Shown: positions 44,772-54,023, counted from the stretch's first letter. The stretch: 64,000 nucleotides of DNA from Clostridiales bacterium (GCA_018372435.1 JAHAJA010000003.1:124001-188000), one strand, 5' to 3'. Notes: a model not told the origin generated them from the sequence alone. Numbers and translations are program-made.

Positions 44772-45992
44772 ATGCAAGGATATAACTGTATAATGGTATA
44801 CAACGAAAAACGAGATAAACTATTATTTTGCAAGCGAATAAAAGAACCATACAAAGGGTTATACAACTTTGTTGGAGGAAAAATAAATCCAGAAGAAGAT
44901 GGATTTGTAGCAGCATATCGCGAACTATATGAGGAGACGGGAATCAGTGAGAAGGAGATAGAACTGAATCACATGATGGACTTTACTTACTATAATCAAG
45001 ACTGCTATGTAGAAGTCTATGTGGGATATCTGAAGTGGGAAGTTGAATTGAAGGTGGAGATCCATCCCTTATACTGGCTAGAATTGAATGAAGACTTCTT
45101 CAATACAAGGAGATTTGCTGGTGAAGGCAATATTGGTCATATGGTAGAACAGGTGGTGCAGTTTGGAAGCGGTGTTAGTGGAGAGCGAGATTCAGATAGG
45201 GTCTCCATTAATAAGGATAATTCTTTGACTACAAAACCGTTACCGGGTGAAGATATGTATCAACTAGGAACCCTTGATAAGAACAGCTTATCAATAGGAG
45301 TAGATGGCTGTAAGGGCGGTTGGATTGTAGCAAGTATAGACAATGGTACATTAAAGATTGAGAAGAAGACTTCAATAGAAGAAATCGTCACAGACTATTC
45401 AGGATTTGATAATTTCTTAATCGATATGGTAATTGGCTTACCAAGTAACAAAGACCAAATCAGACCAGATACGTATGCGAGACAGATTATAAAAGAACGT
45501 ACATCCACCATATTCCCAGTTCCATGTAGGCAAGCAGTCTATGCAGAAAGTATAGCAGAGGCATATGAAGAAAATGTACGTGTTCTAGGAAAGAAATTCA
45601 CCCCACTTACGGTTGGAATTATGCCAAAGATGCGAGAATTAGATACCTTCTTACAAGAACATGAAGAGTATAAGAATGTAATTCTAGAAAGTCATCCTGA
45701 GGTATGCTTTGCACGTCTGAATGGAAAGACGGTACTATCAAAGAAATCGGAGTACGAAGGATTGGTTGAACGTGTACAGATTCTGCAAAAGTATTTACCC
45801 CAACTGAATGCGAATGATCTAATGCAAATGGCAAAGCAAAATCGTTGCAATGTGGACGATATTGTAGATGCAATTTGTTTGGCTGTAACTGCAAAACTAG
45901 CAGAACAAGGGTTATGCGAGGTTATACCAGAAGAACCGATGATAGATGAGACTGGACTTAAGATGCAGATGGTGGTTGGGAAAGGCATATAA
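44772..45992 (+). CDS. Nudix hydrolase-DUF429 fusion protein
   Basis: Protein of 406 residues joining two enzymes. Residues 1-140 form a Nudix domain with the full Nudix box GGKINPEEDGFVAAYRELYEETGI (metal-binding REXXEE at REL-YEE). From about residue 175, SIGVDGCKGGWIVAS begins a DUF429 domain, an RNase H-like fold with conserved DMVIGLP, ILESHPEVCFARLNG and VDDIVDAICLAVTA segments. A Ser/Asp-rich linker joins them. I do not know this pairing as a common one. A nucleotide or modified-nucleotide substrate is suggested by the Nudix part. Confidence 0.82.
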   Translation: MQGYNCIMVYNEKRDKLLFCKRIKEPYKGLYNFVGGKINPEEDGFVAAYRELYEETGISEKEIELNHMMDFTYYNQDCYVEVYVGYLKWEVELKVEIHPLYWLELNEDFFNTRRFAGEGNIGHMVEQVVQFGSGVSGERDSDRVSINKDNSLTTKPLPGEDMYQLGTLDKNSLSIGVDGCKGGWIVASIDNGTLKIEKKTSIEEIVTDYSGFDNFLIDMVIGLPSNKDQIRPDTYARQIIKERTSTIFPVPCRQAVYAESIAEAYEENVRVLGKKFTPLTVGIMPKMRELDTFLQEHEEYKNVILESHPEVCFARLNGKTVLSKKSEYEGLVERVQILQKYLPQLNANDLMQMAKQNRCNVDDIVDAICLAVTAKLAEQGLCEVIPEEPMIDETGLKMQMVVGKGI

Positions 45993-46178
45993 GAAGGAAT
46001 TCAATAATTAGTGTTGCTATCTGAGTATTTATATTGAGATACTGTTTTAGTTATAAATCTCCTTATAAAATATAAGGGAGGTACTCGATGGGGGGAGCAA
46101 TTACCAAGTTGGATATTCCAGAGTGTATCTAATCTACTATCAGCACTGAGTGTTGCGTTGGGGCAAATACAACTAACA

Positions 46179-46329
46179 TGACGATGTTCGACAAACTTCT
46201 AATATCTTCTTTGTTATACTTGTAACCGAGCAAATACAGCATATAGCAAACTGATATCAGAATTAGGTAATAATTTTGAAGTTATTAATGATATAATTAA
46301 TTGTATATAATATGATATTTTACTCTAAG
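46179..46329. repeat. Collapsed duplicate of the NERD/antitoxin locus ends
   Basis: 46179-46225 matches 50503-50549 (TGACGATGTTCGACAAA to CTTGTAA), and 46226-46329 matches 51880-51981 (CCGAGCAAATA to ACTCTAAG). The two halves touch here but are 1330 bp apart at the other locus. The second half keeps a coding-like frame ending KLISELGNNFEVIND. The rest of 45993-46530 is AT-rich with no gene that I can support. Confidence 0.75.
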
Positions 46330-46530
46330 AATATGCACAAGTTTTTGATGTTGCATTTCAATACATTCTGACAGAAAAATATGTTATAGATATTCAAACT
46401 ATAGTTTGCAATGGCTCCTTGAGATATGACTATTATTAAGTATTTGGTATGTTGTTGATAATTAATATTTTTAATGCTAAAATAATGATGAAAAATTACA
46501 TATGCAAAAGGTTGAAAGGAGTATTGTCTT

Positions 46531-48588
46531 ATGAAATGCAAAAAGATTGGTATGAAGATGATTATCACTATATTGCCGGTCATTCTCTTAGCGATGGTGA
46601 TATTAACCATATTGAGTGCTGTATCAAGTGAAAAAATTATTAAAGAACAAATTAACAATGTTATGGATTCGGAATTGTCTGCACAGCTTCAGAATATTCA
46701 AAACTATTTAAATTCCGTTTCGTCTATGGCAAATACATTATCAAAATCAGTAGGAAGTACATATGAAAGTTCAAACATATCTGATTATGAGAAGTTGTTA
46801 GGTAGAATGGTTATGGATAATGATTTAGTTATGGGGTCTGGAATATGGTTCGAACCATATGTCTTTGATAAATCACAGGAATACGTGGGGCCATACGTAT
46901 ACAAAGAGGGATCTAATTACATAACCACCTACGATTATAGCAATGCAGATTATGATTATTTCTCACAAGAGTATTATAAAAATTCTAAAAATGCAACGAA
47001 AGCGGTATTTACAAATCCCTATTATGATGAAACATTGGATACCATTATGTCTACCTGTTCAATCCCAATCTTTAATCATAATAATACATATATTGGCTGT
47101 ATTACGGTAGATATGGAGTTAACCGCCATACAAACGCTTGTTGGAAATATCAAGGTTGGGGAAAGTGGCAATGGGCTTCTTCTTACCGCTGATGGAACGT
47201 ATATATATGGTGATGATTTAGAAAAAGCCACAAACAGTGAGAAGATTATGGAGGATGATAATAGTTCCCTTGCAGTAGCAGCGGTAGAGATTATGGGAAA
47301 TCAAGAAGGGACATCATCTTATGTAAAAGATAAGAATGAATATAATTTATATTATACAACGCTTCCAGATTTAAATTGGAAATTAATCATTCAGATGCCT
47401 GAAAAAGAATTATTTCGTCCAATTGTTGAATTATTACAGAAGTTAATTATTGTATGTATTATAGCTGTACTTGGGGTTATGGCTACTGTTTTAATACAGG
47501 TGAAATCAATATCGAATGGACTTAAGAGGGTGAAAACTTTTGCCAGTTCATTAGCAGATCGAGATTTTACTATCAGACAATTAGAAGTGAAGACAATTGA
47601 TGAACTTGGGCAGATGGGAGATTCTCTGAATGCGATGTATAATAGTAATAAAACAGTTATTCAAAACATTGCAAGTCGCGCGGACGAAATCAATGATTCT
47701 AGTACCAAGTTGAATGATTCTGCCGTAAATTTACAAAATCAATTTCTTAAGATTGAGAACTATATGGCAGAAGTTAATGAGGCGATGATGTCAACAAGTG
47801 CTTCAACGGAAGAGGTAAATGCCTCAACAGAAGAGGTAAATGCCTCCGTAAGTGTTCTAGCAGCGCAGATTCAAAAAAGCAAAGCAATGTCTGATGAAAT
47901 AAAAAGTCGTGCAGTAAATATTGGAAAGTCAAGTAAGAAGTCCTTTGGGGTAGCTTCTAATTTAGCTGTAAAATATGAGGCAGAACTTAAGAGGAGTCTT
48001 GAAAATACAAAAGTTGTAGAGTCAATTGGAACAATGGCTGGTGTGATATCTGACATTGCGAACCAGATTAATTTACTTTCTTTAAATGCTTCTATAGAAG
48101 CAGCAAGGGCAGGAGAAGCTGGTAAAGGATTCGCAGTCGTTGCATCTGAAATCGGCAGACTTGCTAACGATACGGCCATTACGGTTACAGAAATTCAAGA
48201 TACAGTTCAAGAAATTGAGGAAGCTTTCAAAGCACTAACTCAGGATTCAAGTGCCCTTCTAACCTTTGTTAAAGAAACAGTAACGCCTGATTATCAAAGC
48301 TTTGTTAATGTAGCAGAACAGTATGAAGCAGATGCAAATCATATTGAAAATATCTCAGAGAGGATTTCTGAGATGGGAAGTGGAATTGAGAGAATTATGA
48401 GAGAAGTAAGTCTTGCAATTCAAAGTATTGCGGAATCGGCACAATCAACAGCGGAAAATAGCAACCTTATTATGGACTCCGTAACGGAGGTATCAGTAAC
48501 CGTGGAAGCTGTTAATTCTATGTCGAAACAACAAGAGGGAATTGCATATAATCTAAGTCAAGTAGTTGGTGAATTCAAGTTACAGTAG
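46531..48588 (+). CDS. Methyl-accepting chemotaxis protein
   Basis: Receptor of 685 residues. TM1 is at about 10-33, an extracellular dCache-type sensor domain about 35-285 (YVYKEGSNYITTYDYSN, VFTNPYYDETL), TM2 about 300-322, HAMP about 323-378, and the cytoplasmic signalling domain to the end with the hairpin tip region INLLSLNASIEAARAGEAGKGFAVVASEIGRLA. A 21-bp tandem duplication gives STEEVNASTEEVNAS. It senses a small molecule and signals through CheA/CheW, which are not in this window. The ATG at 46531 has AAAGGAG about 10 nt before it. Confidence 0.93.
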   Translation: MKCKKIGMKMIITILPVILLAMVILTILSAVSSEKIIKEQINNVMDSELSAQLQNIQNYLNSVSSMANTLSKSVGSTYESSNISDYEKLLGRMVMDNDLVMGSGIWFEPYVFDKSQEYVGPYVYKEGSNYITTYDYSNADYDYFSQEYYKNSKNATKAVFTNPYYDETLDTIMSTCSIPIFNHNNTYIGCITVDMELTAIQTLVGNIKVGESGNGLLLTADGTYIYGDDLEKATNSEKIMEDDNSSLAVAAVEIMGNQEGTSSYVKDKNEYNLYYTTLPDLNWKLIIQMPEKELFRPIVELLQKLIIVCIIAVLGVMATVLIQVKSISNGLKRVKTFASSLADRDFTIRQLEVKTIDELGQMGDSLNAMYNSNKTVIQNIASRADEINDSSTKLNDSAVNLQNQFLKIENYMAEVNEAMMSTSASTEEVNASTEEVNASVSVLAAQIQKSKAMSDEIKSRAVNIGKSSKKSFGVASNLAVKYEAELKRSLENTKVVESIGTMAGVISDIANQINLLSLNASIEAARAGEAGKGFAVVASEIGRLANDTAITVTEIQDTVQEIEEAFKALTQDSSALLTFVKETVTPDYQSFVNVAEQYEADANHIENISERISEMGSGIERIMREVSLAIQSIAESAQSTAENSNLIMDSVTEVSVTVEAVNSMSKQQEGIAYNLSQVVGEFKLQ

Positions 48589-48660
48589 ATTTGATTGAAT
48601 ATTAAGAAGTGAGCTATACAGAGTGCAATGAATGTTATAACTAGATTGTATAAGAATTGA

Positions 48661-48795
48661 AAACTAGTCAAGACCACCAGCTTAGCTGGTGGCTTGCTCT
48701 GCCCCTATAAGGGGCTACTTCCTGCTTGCGCCCGGGAGCGCCTGATGGATTTGCCAACCGCACTTCTTCCTCAGGCTAGCCCTAAAGGGCTTTTG
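48661..48795 (+). ncRNA. GC-rich multi-hairpin RNA candidate
   Basis: A 135-nt block much richer in G+C than its surroundings. Hairpins are ACCACCAG-CTTA-CTGGTGG (48673-48692), GCCCC-TATAA-GGGGC (48701-48715), GCGC-CCGGGA-GCGC (48728-48741) and AGCCC-TAAA-GGGCT (48778-48791), the last followed by TTTTG. CCTGA/TCAGG could also form a longer pairing. It resembles ends of IS200/IS605-type elements or their guide RNAs, but no transposase is present. Identity is uncertain. Confidence 0.5.
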
Positions 48796-48801
48796 TAAAA
48801 T

Positions 48802-48829
48802 AAAAACGTACTATTGACAGTACGTTTTT
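48802..48829 (+). terminator. Terminator downstream of the RNA candidate
   Basis: Stem AAAAACGTACT/AGTACGTTTTT with loop ATTGAC. Confidence 0.8.
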
Positions 48830-48887
48830 ACTATGATAGATTAGTTGAAGGGATTTAATTAAATATATTTAACTAAAAAGACAGCGA

Positions 48888-49337
48888 ATGGAGACTCAAA
48901 TGGAAGAGAAATTTTCAAACCTAGTAAATTTATTATGGGAAGAATGTATAAGAAATCTTAATTCTACGTTAACTGAAGAGGAAGTAAACAAATTTTCAAA
49001 CAATGACTACTATTATTTGCTGGTAATTCATTCCTTACAAAAACCGAATTTCTCACAAATTGCAGAAAAATTATCATTGACTAAGCCTGCTGTTTCAGCA
49101 ATTGTAAGAAAGCTAATTAATATGAAATTAGTTGAAAAACAGCAATCTACAGAGGATAAAAGAATTTATAATGTTGTACTAACAACAAAGGGAAGGAGTA
49201 TTTTACAGGGCGATAAAGCTGTTTACAAATGGGTTACGGATACCATTAAGGATAACGTAACAAGTGAAAAAGAACTTATAATTATCGAACATATTATTTC
49301 TGTATTAGTAGAAGAATTAGAGAAAAAGAACATATGA
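48888..49337 (+). CDS. MarR-family transcriptional regulator
   Basis: Winged-helix regulator of 149 residues. The central DNA-binding region reads PNFSQIAEKLSLTKPAVSAIVRKLINMKLVEKQQSTEDKRIYNVVLTTKGR in segments typical of MarR (about 45-100). It is first of a three-gene unit with a membrane protein and an EFR1 ferredoxin; its stop overlaps the next start by 4 bp, so it probably controls its own operon. Confidence 0.88.
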   Translation: METQMEEKFSNLVNLLWEECIRNLNSTLTEEEVNKFSNNDYYYLLVIHSLQKPNFSQIAEKLSLTKPAVSAIVRKLINMKLVEKQQSTEDKRIYNVVLTTKGRSILQGDKAVYKWVTDTIKDNVTSEKELIIIEHIISVLVEELEKKNI

Positions 49338-49615
49338 AATGTATTGCAATGAATAAAAGGAAGGTATTTCAAATCATCGCGATTAGTTTAATTATAATGT
49401 CCTTTGTGTTATATGCCATTATGCCATTTAATACTTGCTTACCATTTTCAGGTTGTACTATTGCAGGGATAACTGGAGCGATGATAATAATAAGCGAAAT
49501 TATATTTTGGGTAGGAAGTCTAATGATTAGCAGGGATATTGTATTAAGAATTAAAAAGAAATATAGTCTTATGAGTATAATAAAATATATGAGAGACAGA
49601 AAGAAGAGAAAATAG
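49334..49615 (+). CDS. Small membrane protein in MarR/EFR1 operon
   Basis: Protein of 93 residues with two predicted membrane segments (about 10-32 and 38-65) and a basic C-terminus ending in RDRKKRK. The end of the first helix, YAIMPFNTCLPFS, and the WVGSLMISRDIVLRIKKKY stretch are features of small transporter-associated proteins. Function unknown. The start overlaps the MarR stop (ATGA), and the next gene starts 2 bp after its stop. Confidence 0.65.
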   Translation: MKCIAMNKRKVFQIIAISLIIMSFVLYAIMPFNTCLPFSGCTIAGITGAMIIISEIIFWVGSLMISRDIVLRIKKKYSLMSIIKYMRDRKKRK

Positions 49616-49616
49616 G

Positions 49617-50369
49617 ATGATATTTTATTTTAGTGGAACAGGAAATTCTAAACATATTGCTGATAAAATAGCCAGTAGTACAGGTGATAAACTAGTATCT
49701 ATATCTGAAAGCATCATAGAGAACAATGATACATATGAAATTGGAGAAAATGAAAGTATAGGATTTGTTTTTCCTGTATATTGGTATTGTGTACCAACAA
49801 TAGTTGAAAAGTTTATAGTACAACTGAAATTATCGGGATATCAGAAACAATATGTTTATGCAATAGCAACGTATGGTATAGCTGCTGGTAATGTTATGGG
49901 TAGGTTAACCCAAACTTTGAATAAAAAGCAAGTACAATTAAATGGAATATTCGGGGTAAAGATGGTTGATAATTATGTTGTTGGTTATAATATTATTGAT
50001 GTAGATAAACAAAGGACTATTTTAAAGAACGCAGATATAGAAATAGATAAAATTATGCTTATGATTAAGTATCGAGAAAATATAGAGTACATAAAAAGAG
50101 GAATGATTGCGTTTGTTACTCCAATCACTGGATATGCTTATAGAAAAACCAAGCACACTAAAAATTTCTTTGTTACACCAGAATGTAATGGTTGTAAACA
50201 ATGTGAAAAAAGCTGTCCATGTAATGCGATACATATGGAAGGGAAAAAACCTGTTTGGATAGGCGATTGCACATTTTGTTTGAAATGCATACATAGCTGC
50301 AAACAATCAGCAATTCAGTATGGCAAATACACTGAGAAAAGAGATCGGTATCTGTATAAAGAGCAGTAG
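49617..50369 (+). CDS. EFR1-family flavodoxin-ferredoxin protein
   Basis: Redox protein of 250 residues. The flavodoxin-like N-terminus begins MIFYFSGTGNSKHIADKI, an FMN-binding loop, and continues to about 165. The C-terminus holds two 4Fe-4S motifs, CNGCKQCEKSCPCNAI and CTFCLKCIHSCKQSAI. It can pass electrons between the flavin and the clusters; the partner is unknown. Operonic with the MarR gene. A terminator hairpin follows at 50433. Confidence 0.88.
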   Translation: MIFYFSGTGNSKHIADKIASSTGDKLVSISESIIENNDTYEIGENESIGFVFPVYWYCVPTIVEKFIVQLKLSGYQKQYVYAIATYGIAAGNVMGRLTQTLNKKQVQLNGIFGVKMVDNYVVGYNIIDVDKQRTILKNADIEIDKIMLMIKYRENIEYIKRGMIAFVTPITGYAYRKTKHTKNFFVTPECNGCKQCEKSCPCNAIHMEGKKPVWIGDCTFCLKCIHSCKQSAIQYGKYTEKRDRYLYKEQ

Positions 50370-50432
50370 TTATGGGTTTTATGTATGCGTATTACCGTAA
50401 TAGTAATTGAATAGTAGAAGTAATGATATAGT

Positions 50433-50466
50433 AGCTGTGCGATTGTGATAGATTGCACAGCTTTTC
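50433..50466 (+). terminator. Terminator after EFR1 operon
   Basis: Stem AGCTGTGC/GCACAGCT with a 14-nt loop, then TTTTC. Confidence 0.8.
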
Positions 50467-50502
50467 TGCGATATTGATAAATAATGTTATTGGGGATAAA
50501 TG

Positions 50503-50549
50503 TGACGATGTTCGACAAATTCCTAATATCTTCTTTGTTATACTTGTAA
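50503..50549. repeat. Left flank repeat (A) of NERD locus
   Basis: Near-identical to 46179-46225, running TGACGATGTTCGACAAA to CTTGTAA. It lies 32 bp upstream of the NERD gene start and contains TTATACT, a possible -10 box, so it may be that gene's promoter. Confidence 0.65.
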
Positions 50550-50580
50550 ATATATGTTATTAAAGATGAAGGAGATGTAT

Positions 50581-51672
50581 ATGGGATTATTTGATAGGTT
50601 AAAGGAACCTGTTTTTCTAAAAGAAAGTAGTGACGCGGAAGTACAATTATATACATTAAAAGCTTTGGAACCACGATTGAATAAAGAGGGACAAGCACTA
50701 ATAAAGCAGGATATCCAGTGCCTTGAATATGGTATTGCTGGAGAAAAGAATATTGCATATGAATTGAGAAATAGTCATATGCCTATGTATATATTGCATG
50801 ATATTTATCTAGAGTCGGGAGATCTAACAGCCCAAATTGATTATCTTGTAATTACAAGAAAGTTGTGTTTTGTAATCGAATGTAAGAATCTTTACGGAAA
50901 TATTGAAATCAATAGTGCAGGAGATTTTATCCGTGAAATGGAATTTGGAAGATATAAGCAGAAAGAAGGAATATACTCTCCAATTACGCAGAACCAGCGA
51001 CATCTTGAGTTAATGAAGAAAATTAAGGTGGAGAATAAGAGTAATATTCTTTCAAAGTTCATGTGTGAAAGGTATTTCGACTGTTTCAATAAATCAGTAA
51101 TCGTGTTAGCAAATCCTAAAACTGTGTTAAAAGCAAAGTATGCAAAAAAAGAGATAAAGGATAAAGTAATTCGTTCAGATCAATTGGTAAAGTACATTAA
51201 GGATATGAATGAACGGTCAAAAGAAACAGCAAACTCAGATAAAGAGCTCATATCCTGGGCACAATCATATCTGAATTTGCATAAGGAAGTGCGAAAAGAT
51301 TATACGGAAAAGTATGAGAAGTATAAATTAAAGGAAGTAATGACAGATGATACGATACATATAATCCCTATGATAGAGGAAGCTGCAATTTCAGTTATGG
51401 CGGAAGAAAATTTTAATAAAGAAAAAACAATTGTAGAAAAAAAGATAGAAGAAACAGAGATATACAAGGAATTAAGAGTATATAGATTAAATAAAAGTCG
51501 TGAAGAGATGGTGAAGCCATATTTTATATATAATAATAATCAGTTAGTAGATTTGATTTCTAGAATGCCACGAGATAAGGAGGAGTTGAAGAAGGTAGCT
51601 GGATTTGGAGAGGTTAAGGTTGAGAAGTATGGGGAGGATATCATAGGGATTGTGGGGAAGTATGTTGAATAA
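50581..51672 (+). CDS. NERD-domain protein with C-terminal HRDC domain
   Basis: Protein of about 363 residues. The NERD (nuclease-related) domain spans about 40-160: GIAGEKNIAYEL, DLTAQIDYLVITRKLCFVIECKNLYGNIEI, with the D...ECK pattern of PD-(D/E)XK-like enzymes. A charged middle follows, and the last 75 residues (about 290-363) form an HRDC domain, as in RecQ, ending MPRDKEELKKVAGFGEVKVEKYG. This implies a DNA-processing or nuclease role. ATG 50581 has AAGGAG 6 nt before it; the earlier 50554 is unsupported. Flanked by the repeated A and B segments. Confidence 0.85.
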   Translation: MGLFDRLKEPVFLKESSDAEVQLYTLKALEPRLNKEGQALIKQDIQCLEYGIAGEKNIAYELRNSHMPMYILHDIYLESGDLTAQIDYLVITRKLCFVIECKNLYGNIEINSAGDFIREMEFGRYKQKEGIYSPITQNQRHLELMKKIKVENKSNILSKFMCERYFDCFNKSVIVLANPKTVLKAKYAKKEIKDKVIRSDQLVKYIKDMNERSKETANSDKELISWAQSYLNLHKEVRKDYTEKYEKYKLKEVMTDDTIHIIPMIEEAAISVMAEENFNKEKTIVEKKIEETEIYKELRVYRLNKSREEMVKPYFIYNNNQLVDLISRMPRDKEELKKVAGFGEVKVEKYGEDIIGIVGKYVE

Positions 51673-51735
51673 GTAGATTCAATATAGTAGTAAATGGCCT
51701 AATAATAACATAATAATGTTTCGAGGAGGCTTGCT

Positions 51736-51959
51736 ATGCCCAAAATTATATCAATTAAAGATTTAAAGAATACATCTGTGATTTCGGCAATGTGCCATGT
51801 GTCGGAAGAACCAATCTATATTACAAAGAATGGATATGTAAATCATGATAATGAGTCTCAATCTGTAAAATTTTATAAACCGAGCAAATATAGCATATCG
51901 CAAACTGATATCAGAATTAGGTAATAATTTTGAAGTTATTAATGATATAATTAGTTGTA
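51736..51959 (+). pseudogene. Decayed Phd/YefM-type antitoxin gene
   Basis: The N-terminus MPKIISIKDLKNTSVISAMC and EEPIYITKNGY fits Phd/YefM antitoxins. After NGY the frame (62 residues, ending 51924) is abnormal, but the +1 frame reads IMIMSLNL, like the family's VVMS strand, and a further shift opens NFINRANIAYRKLISELGNNFEVIND. Two frameshifts therefore seem to break the gene. No toxin is recognisable. GAGGAGG lies before the ATG. The last third matches the remnant at 46226-46329. Confidence 0.65.
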
Positions 51960-51981
51960 TATAAAATAATTTCACTCTAAG
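51880..51981. repeat. Right flank repeat (B) of NERD locus
   Basis: Matches 46226-46329 nearly base for base (CCGAGCAAATA to ACTCTAAG). It covers the 3' end of the antitoxin pseudogene. The remainder up to 52258 is AT-rich with no gene I can support. Confidence 0.7.
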
Positions 51982-52258
51982 GGCTTTACTTCTCATTATA
52001 ATTACAAACATAATAGATTAATAATTTATAATTCATTTTCCCTATTATAGTATGCGTATGACTATAAAGCTGTAATAGTGGAAAGACGGCGTAGCCTGTA
52101 ATTATGCATGGGTGATTGTAAAGAAATATAGCAAAGTGATATAATACAAGAATATATAGATGCGCCAATTGCATTTGTTACTTGTTATTTGAAAAAGAAG
52201 TTAAGATATTAAATATACGTAAATTTAATTGAATAATTATAAAGTCATGGAGGATAAC

Positions 52259-52771
52259 ATGCAAGAACTTAACAATATATACCCAGACAATAAGCAAGAT
52301 ATGTATCAGCTATTAAAGGAACAGATGAAATCTATGTTAGAAGGAGAAAAGGATGTGATCGCTAATCTTTCTAATTGTTCTGCTCTATTGAATGAAGCCC
52401 TTACAGATATTAATTGGGTAGGGTTTTATCTTATGAAGCAAAATGAATTAATACTTGGTCCGTTCCAAGGTAAGTTAGCTTGTATCCATATACCAATAGG
52501 AAAAGGAGTATGTGGAACTGCTGTGAAAACGAAAGAGATTCAATTAGTTAAAGATGTTCACGAATTCCCAGGACATATCGCTTGCGACAGCTCCAGCCGA
52601 TCAGAGATTGTAATACCACTAATGTTACAGGACAAAGTCATTGGTGTGTTAGATATTGATAGCCCAAACGTAGCAAGATTTGATGAAGTGGATGCACAGG
52701 AATTAGAAGAGATTGCTCAACTTATATTAGAGGGTTGCGCATGGGAAATTGAGATTCGATATGACTTCTAA
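52259..52771 (+). CDS. Free methionine-(R)-sulfoxide reductase (GAF domain)
   Basis: GAF-fold reductase of 170 residues (fRMsr, YtsP-like), repairing free methionine sulfoxide. The family pattern is complete: ALTDINWVGFYLMKQNELILGPFQGKLAC, HIPIGKGVCGTAVKTKE, DVHEFPGHIACDSSSRSEIVIPL and GVLDIDSP. The three cysteines in LAC, GVC and IAC are those used in catalysis. GGAGG fits ATG 52259 better than TTG 52229. Confidence 0.9.
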   Translation: MQELNNIYPDNKQDMYQLLKEQMKSMLEGEKDVIANLSNCSALLNEALTDINWVGFYLMKQNELILGPFQGKLACIHIPIGKGVCGTAVKTKEIQLVKDVHEFPGHIACDSSSRSEIVIPLMLQDKVIGVLDIDSPNVARFDEVDAQELEEIAQLILEGCAWEIEIRYDF

Positions 52772-52829
52772 AAGGGCTTAAAACAAGGTGTTGAAAAGTA
52801 TTTTGATAAGTAATAGAAGGAGACCCACC

Positions 52830-53276
52830 ATGACAACCATTTCCATACTATCCGACACCCACGGACTACTCCGTGAAGAGGTAAAACAACAACTAAAAAA
52901 CTCCGACATAATCATTCATGCAGGAGACATTAATACACAGACCATCGTAGATGAACTTCGTAGTTACGCCCCACTCTACATCGTCAGAGGAAACAACGAT
53001 AAAGAATGGGCGTGCGAACTTCCTACATCGCTGTTGATAACTATAGAAGAAGTGCGAATATTTATTGTGCACAATAAGAAGGACATACCGAAAGATTTAT
53101 CAGATGTAGATCTTGTTGTGTATGGACATTCTCATAAGTATGATGACAAGGAAGTGGACGGAGTTAGAATGTTCAATCCGGGAAGCTGTGGAAAGCGTCG
53201 TTTTGATCTGGAGATTACTATGGCGAACATGATTGTAGATGGGAGTTCGTTTCATATTGAGAAGATTATGATATAG
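52830..53276 (+). CDS. YfcE/MJ0936-type metallophosphoesterase
   Basis: Phosphodiesterase of about 148 residues with calcineurin-like metal motifs: SDTHG at the N-terminus, HAGDI, RGNND and a later VYGHSHKY followed by NPGSCGKRR. It likely splits phosphodiesters; physiological substrate unknown. AGAAGGAGA precedes ATG 52830. It converges with the membrane protein gene only 6 bp away, without an obvious terminator. Confidence 0.9.
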   Translation: MTTISILSDTHGLLREEVKQQLKNSDIIIHAGDINTQTIVDELRSYAPLYIVRGNNDKEWACELPTSLLITIEEVRIFIVHNKKDIPKDLSDVDLVVYGHSHKYDDKEVDGVRMFNPGSCGKRRFDLEITMANMIVDGSSFHIEKIMI

Positions 53277-53282
53277 TAATAA

Positions 53283-53933
53283 TTATGCTTTCTTCTTTTG
53301 TATTCCACCATCGTCTGCAAAATCTAACAATTCCAAACCATCTCCGTCACTAATTAACATAATTACGATGTAAGCAACCAGGAAGAATATACCGAAGCTT
53401 GCTGATGATAGATCGGAAAGAAAGTCTCTTGAAGTATGAAATGTCTTCATTTCTAGTAAGAAATAAAAGAATACGATCACCAACGCAAAAAAGTAAATAC
53501 TAAATAAAGGATTATTTACCCAAACGGAAATTGTTGCAATTAATAAAACCAAGAAGAGACAACCAAATAGCCAAGCAGCTTTTTTCTTTGATTGCATCTT
53601 ATAAACACCTATGCATAATAAGTAGGATAACAGGATATAACAGAGTAAAGTTGCACCGAGAATATATAGTGGTAACTCGATCTTTGCATAAGCATAATAG
53701 GAAGACATGGCTATCCCTGTAGCAAGTGCATTGATACAGCTACTAATAATATATAATTTGGGATTGTGAGCTCTGGCAATTAGGTGAATAATTAGTGAAA
53801 GTAACATAACACCTAACCCAATAAGGATACCTTGCCATCCGGAAATAATATTTGTAAATAAGACTGAAGAAGATGAGACTAATAGCCAAGTAATGATACT
53901 GAACATAAACGTTAGTTTTGCTTTTTTATCCAT
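53283..53933 (-). CDS. Uncharacterised polytopic membrane protein
   Basis: Protein of 216 residues with about seven hydrophobic segments and a short acidic/basic tail (DGLELLDFADDGGIQKKKA). No family recognised. AAAGGAT precedes the ATG at 53933 on the minus strand. It diverges from the vWA gene; two hairpins lie in the 284-bp gap. Confidence 0.65.
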   Translation of the reverse strand: MDKKAKLTFMFSIITWLLVSSSSVLFTNIISGWQGILIGLGVMLLSLIIHLIARAHNPKLYIISSCINALATGIAMSSYYAYAKIELPLYILGATLLCYILLSYLLCIGVYKMQSKKKAAWLFGCLFLVLLIATISVWVNNPLFSIYFFALVIVFFYFLLEMKTFHTSRDFLSDLSSASFGIFFLVAYIVIMLISDGDGLELLDFADDGGIQKKKA

Positions 53934-54023
53934 TATAATATCCTTTCTTTTAGTGGGATACCATTAATTTACCATATATATACATTGGAGTCTATGGCTA
54001 TAATCAAATTAAGGATAAAAATA

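Noticed and set aside
46087..46131. 14-residue frame with GGGAGG box (MGGAITKLDIPECI)
   Set aside because: Too short and isolated, in a stretch that looks like decayed DNA.
50315..50758. 147-residue minus-strand frame across the EFR1-NERD gap
   Set aside because: It crosses a terminator and repeat A and is antisense to the NERD start; protein looks like low-complexity translation of AT-rich DNA.
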